Shown: piece after piece, positions 7,245 through 8,761 of the stretch
How the letters are laid out: each line of letters opens with the position of its first letter
How positions within the stretch are numbered: position 1 is the first letter of the stretch
Assembly: GCF_000808015.1 (NCBI RefSeq)
Contig: NZ_JWHR01000094.1
Span: 1 to 8,761 of the forward strand
Length of the DNA: 8,761 nucleotides
From: Terrisporobacter othiniensis
GTDB lineage: Bacteria > Bacillota > Clostridia > Peptostreptococcales > Peptostreptococcaceae
Direction of reading: 5' to 3'
Made by a program: the position numbers and the translations under genes
Notes under the pieces: generated by a model
Told to the model about the DNA's origin: nothing
What the model saw: only the letters and a program-made list of their open reading frames with translations
Database searches by the model: none

Positions 7245-7259
7245 AGTTTTCAGATAATT
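7245..7259. promoter_or_regulatory. CodY-like box in the ilvD leader (13/15)
   Basis: AGTTTTCAGATAATT differs from the CodY consensus AATTTTCWGAAAATT at two positions. It lies between the predicted ilvD start site and the ilvD ATG. Alone a two-mismatch match is weak in such A+T-rich DNA; it gains weight from the better box at 7366-7380. Confidence 0.45.
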
Positions 7260-7276
7260 ATTTTTGTATTAAAATG

Positions 7277-7285
7277 TGTTATAAT
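7277..7285 (+). promoter_or_regulatory. Predicted extended -10 promoter of the GntR gene
   Basis: TGTTATAAT fits the extended -10 form TGnTATAAT exactly; no good -35 is present, as is usual for this class. The start would be near 7292, just before the twin operators, giving a leader of about 165 nt. An alternative TATAAT at 7428-7433 would give a leader of under 20 nt. Confidence 0.4.
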
Positions 7286-7296
7286 ACTATTATCAA

Positions 7297-7331
7297 ATAG
7301 TTGTTAGACATCTTTGATAGTTGTATAACAT
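7297..7331. promoter_or_regulatory. Twin GntR/FadR-type operators
   Basis: ATAGTTGTTAGACAT (7297-7311) and ATAGTTGTATAACAT (7317-7331) share 12 of 15 bases and start 20 bp apart. Each contains the near-palindrome TGTnnnACA, the layout bound by FCD-type GntR repressors. They cover the expected start of ilvD (about 7326) and lie just after that of the GntR gene (about 7292), so one regulator could repress both directions. Confidence 0.6.
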
Positions 7332-7332
7332 A

Positions 7333-7361
7333 ATATTAGTGCTACATATGTATAATGTCAA
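7333..7361 (-). promoter_or_regulatory. Predicted sigma-A promoter of ilvD
   Basis: Minus-strand TTGACA (7356-7361; perfect) and TAATAT (7333-7338; 4 of 6) with a 17-bp spacer. The start would be near 7326, leaving a leader of about 114 nt. Confidence 0.55.
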
Positions 7362-7365
7362 TTAT

Positions 7366-7380
7366 AATTTTCAGAATATT
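7366..7380. promoter_or_regulatory. CodY box upstream of the ilvD promoter (14/15)
   Basis: AATTTTCAGAATATT has one mismatch to AATTTTCWGAAAATT and ends 4 bp upstream of the ilvD -35. CodY is the GTP- and branched-chain-amino-acid-sensing repressor of low-G+C Gram-positives, and ilv genes are standard targets. Confidence 0.7.
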
Positions 7381-7456
7381 TAAATTTATAGTTCTGTTAA
7401 TTAAAACATTATGAGAATCATTTTATGTATAATTAATAAATTTCTAGGAGGATTAT

Positions 7457-8137
7457 ATGAAAAGAAAAGAACCTTCACTATCTTTACAAATTGCTGATGA
7501 TTTAAAAGAAAAAATAATAGTAAAAAAAGAATATAAAATTGGAGATAAACTACCCAATGAAAATTTATTATCAGAAGAATTAAACGTTAGTAGAACTACA
7601 TTAAGAGAAGCTATTAGAATCCTTGTAACAGAAAATATTCTTGAAATAAAACGTGGTAGGGGGACTTATGTTATTAATAATACCCTAGATAATCATGACC
7701 TTGGTAAACTTAGTAATACTGTTTCTGATTTAAAAGACTTACTCGAACTTAGACTTATAATAGAACCTATGGCTGTTTATTATGCCACTCAAAGAGCCAC
7801 TGAAAAAGATATGGAAAACATCTTGTATTATGGTCAAAGAGTAGAAGAAAAAATTTTAAATAAGGAAGATAGAAATGAAGATGAACAATATTTCCACAAT
7901 GCTATTGCCAAAGCCAGCCATAATTCCTTTATAAAAGATTTAATGCCTATAATAAATGAAGCCATTAATAAGGGGGTTTATTTATCTAAAGAGTTTGATA
8001 AAATAAATGAATTAACTCTAAGAGACCATAAAATGATTATGGACTTTATAAAAGATAGAAATGCTGAAGGCGCTAAGGTTGCCATGGAGTTACATATTAT
8101 AAATGCCATGTCCGTGTTTGGCATACAAAGAAGCTAA
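7457..8137 (+). CDS. GntR family transcriptional regulator, FadR/FCD subgroup
   Basis: A 226-residue regulator. Residues about 5-74 form the GntR winged helix (IGDKLPNENLLSEELNVSRT, then LREAIRIL, then RGRGTYV). Residues about 92-220 are an all-helical FCD ligand domain. The metal triad is present as H147 in YFHNAI, H191 in RDHKMI and H213 in ELHII, with E143 where the family usually has Asp; such domains bind small carboxylates through the metal. ATG 7457 has AGGAGG at 5 nt. It is divergent from ilvD across 244 bases that contain matching TTGTnnnACAT operators, so it likely controls itself and ilvD. The ligand is unknown; a branched-chain keto or hydroxy acid is an inference from context. 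No clear terminator follows. Confidence 0.93.
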   Translation: MKRKEPSLSLQIADDLKEKIIVKKEYKIGDKLPNENLLSEELNVSRTTLREAIRILVTENILEIKRGRGTYVINNTLDNHDLGKLSNTVSDLKDLLELRLIIEPMAVYYATQRATEKDMENILYYGQRVEEKILNKEDRNEDEQYFHNAIAKASHNSFIKDLMPIINEAINKGVYLSKEFDKINELTLRDHKMIMDFIKDRNAEGAKVAMELHIINAMSVFGIQRS

Positions 8138-8161
8138 ATTTGTTAATAAATTATTTTTCGA

Positions 8162-8176
8162 AATTTTCTGAAAACT
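8162..8176. promoter_or_regulatory. CodY box between the GntR and HxlR-like genes (14/15)
   Basis: AATTTTCTGAAAACT has one mismatch to the CodY consensus. It starts 25 bp after the GntR stop and ends about 110 bp before the HxlR-like start, so it would act on the downstream gene. Confidence 0.6.
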
Positions 8177-8205
8177 TAGTAGCTTTTCTAACTATTTTTG
8201 TATAT

Positions 8206-8239
8206 ACTATATTTATAGTAATAAATAAAGTTTATTACT
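8206..8239. repeat. Two adjacent inverted repeats upstream of the HxlR-like gene
   Basis: ACTATA-TT-TATAGT (8206-8219) is followed by AGTAATAAA (8217-8225) pairing perfectly with TTTATTACT (8231-8239) across 5 nt. They share the TAGT segment and lie where the promoter of the HxlR-like gene should be, so they are candidate autoregulatory operators. No convincing -35/-10 pair was found to place them exactly. Confidence 0.35.
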
Positions 8240-8287
8240 GATATAGTTAAATAAACTAAGAATATTTTAAAAGGAAAGGTGATTACT

Positions 8288-8605
8288 TTGAAAAATGAAA
8301 ATTGTGAAAATAAAGTTTGTAAACATGTTATAGGATTTGATCCAATTAAATGCGAATGTAAAACTGTTATAATGTGCAATTTACAATCTGGAGGAAAAAC
8401 TCTTTTTAAGCTTCAAAAATTAATGAACGGTGTTAGTTACGATATAATGACACTAAAGTTACATCAGCTTGAAGGAATAGGTTTGATTTATAAAAGCGTA
8501 AATTATGCATATCCTACTGAAATAAAATACTTCTTAACTATAAAAGGTTGGGAATGTGTAAGATCACTACGTAACTACGTTGATGTTGATAGTATAGCTG
8601 TATAG
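8288..8605 (+). CDS. HxlR-like winged-helix transcriptional regulator, cysteine-rich variant
   Basis: 105 residues from TTG 8288-8290. The long Shine-Dalgarno AAAGGTGAT (8275-8283) is 5 nt from this TTG and overlaps the in-frame GTG at 8279, so TTG is the likelier start. The recognition and wing regions align with HxlR (MarR-like) DNA-binding proteins: LFKLQKLMNGVSYDIMTLKL (39-58), LEGIGLI (61-67), then PTEIKYFLTIKG (76-87). The N-terminus is unusual: six cysteines in all, five within the first 30 residues (6, 11, 22, 24, 30), and the family's GGKW segment reads CECK (22-25). C11 aligns with the cysteine that family members such as YodB and HypR use for redox sensing. Thiol or metal sensing is plausible but inferred. 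It is 150 bases from the GntR gene with a CodY box between. Confidence 0.8.
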   Translation: MKNENCENKVCKHVIGFDPIKCECKTVIMCNLQSGGKTLFKLQKLMNGVSYDIMTLKLHQLEGIGLIYKSVNYAYPTEIKYFLTIKGWECVRSLRNYVDVDSIAV

Positions 8606-8633
8606 GATTTTTTTACAAATGATGTATTTAAAA

Positions 8634-8687
8634 TATATAAAATAATAAATGCCAAGTAAAATTACTTGGCATTTATTATTTTATATA
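8634..8687. terminator. 26-bp perfect palindromic terminator
   Basis: A 26-bp perfect inverted repeat (8634-8659 with 8662-8687) has a G+C core (GCCAAG/CTTGGC) and A+T-rich outer arms that supply T-rich tails on both strands. It starts 28 nt after the HxlR-like stop. It could end transcription from both sides. Confidence 0.8.
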
Positions 8688-8761
8688 AACTTCATATTTT
8701 AGTATATTACCTCTAAAATTTCAAAACTTATTTATTAGTTACCTTTTAGTAAGTATTATAT
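8688..8761. other. Right edge, no gene seen
   Basis: All three minus-strand frames entering from the right edge hit stops within a few codons, and no plus-strand start with a ribosome site is present. Confidence 0.5.

Noticed and set aside
7213..7332. T-box or leader-peptide attenuator for ilvD
   Set aside because: No T-box core sequence, no terminator stem and no Ile/Leu/Val-rich short frame in the leader.
8188..8379. Minus-strand open frame of 63 codons
   Set aside because: It overlaps the HxlR-like gene and its promoter region, lacks a Shine-Dalgarno and matches no family.

Overview
The window is strongly A+T-rich, with G-rich Shine-Dalgarno sites (GGGGG or AGGAGG), TTG starts and close matches to the CodY box. 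Together these point to a low-G+C Gram-positive anaerobe of class Clostridia (Clostridium or Peptostreptococcaceae type). Species cannot be fixed from the sequence alone. No rRNA, tRNA, insertion sequence, CRISPR array or phage gene was seen; it reads as ordinary chromosome carrying metabolic, transport and regulatory genes.

Layout. At the left edge, on the minus strand, is an incomplete gene for a membrane receptor made of a periplasmic-binding-protein-like sensor, a transmembrane helix and an EAL (cyclic-di-GMP phosphodiesterase) domain. It runs off the window after the DDFG motif. The roughly 560 bases between it and the next gene hold its own promoter, a pair of phased direct repeats, and what looks like a free-standing small RNA with its own promoter and terminator. 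Next on the minus strand come a sodium:alanine/glycine symporter (AGCS family) with a clear promoter and terminator, a small protein with two DUF4397-like modules, a bile-acid:sodium-symporter-family (BASS) transporter ending in a 20-bp perfect-stem terminator, and ilvD (dihydroxy-acid dehydratase). On the plus strand, divergent from ilvD, is a GntR/FadR-type (FCD) regulator, then a short HxlR-like winged-helix protein and a 26-bp perfect palindromic terminator.

How the parts may work together. IlvD makes 2-ketoisovalerate and 2-keto-3-methylvalerate for valine, leucine, isoleucine and pantothenate. The ilvD-gntR intergenic region has a TTGACA promoter for ilvD, a one-mismatch CodY box just upstream of it, a second, weaker CodY-like box in the leader, and two TTGTnnnACAT operators exactly 20 bp apart where both promoters would start. 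The simplest reading is double control of ilvD: by CodY (branched-chain amino acids/GTP) and by the local GntR protein (an organic-acid ligand). The BASS transporter directly downstream of ilvD could move a related keto or hydroxy acid, which is an inference from position. A further one-mismatch CodY box precedes the HxlR-like gene.

The most novel-looking items are the candidate small RNA, the cysteine-rich HxlR variant in which the usual GGKW segment reads CECK, and the phased operator pairs.
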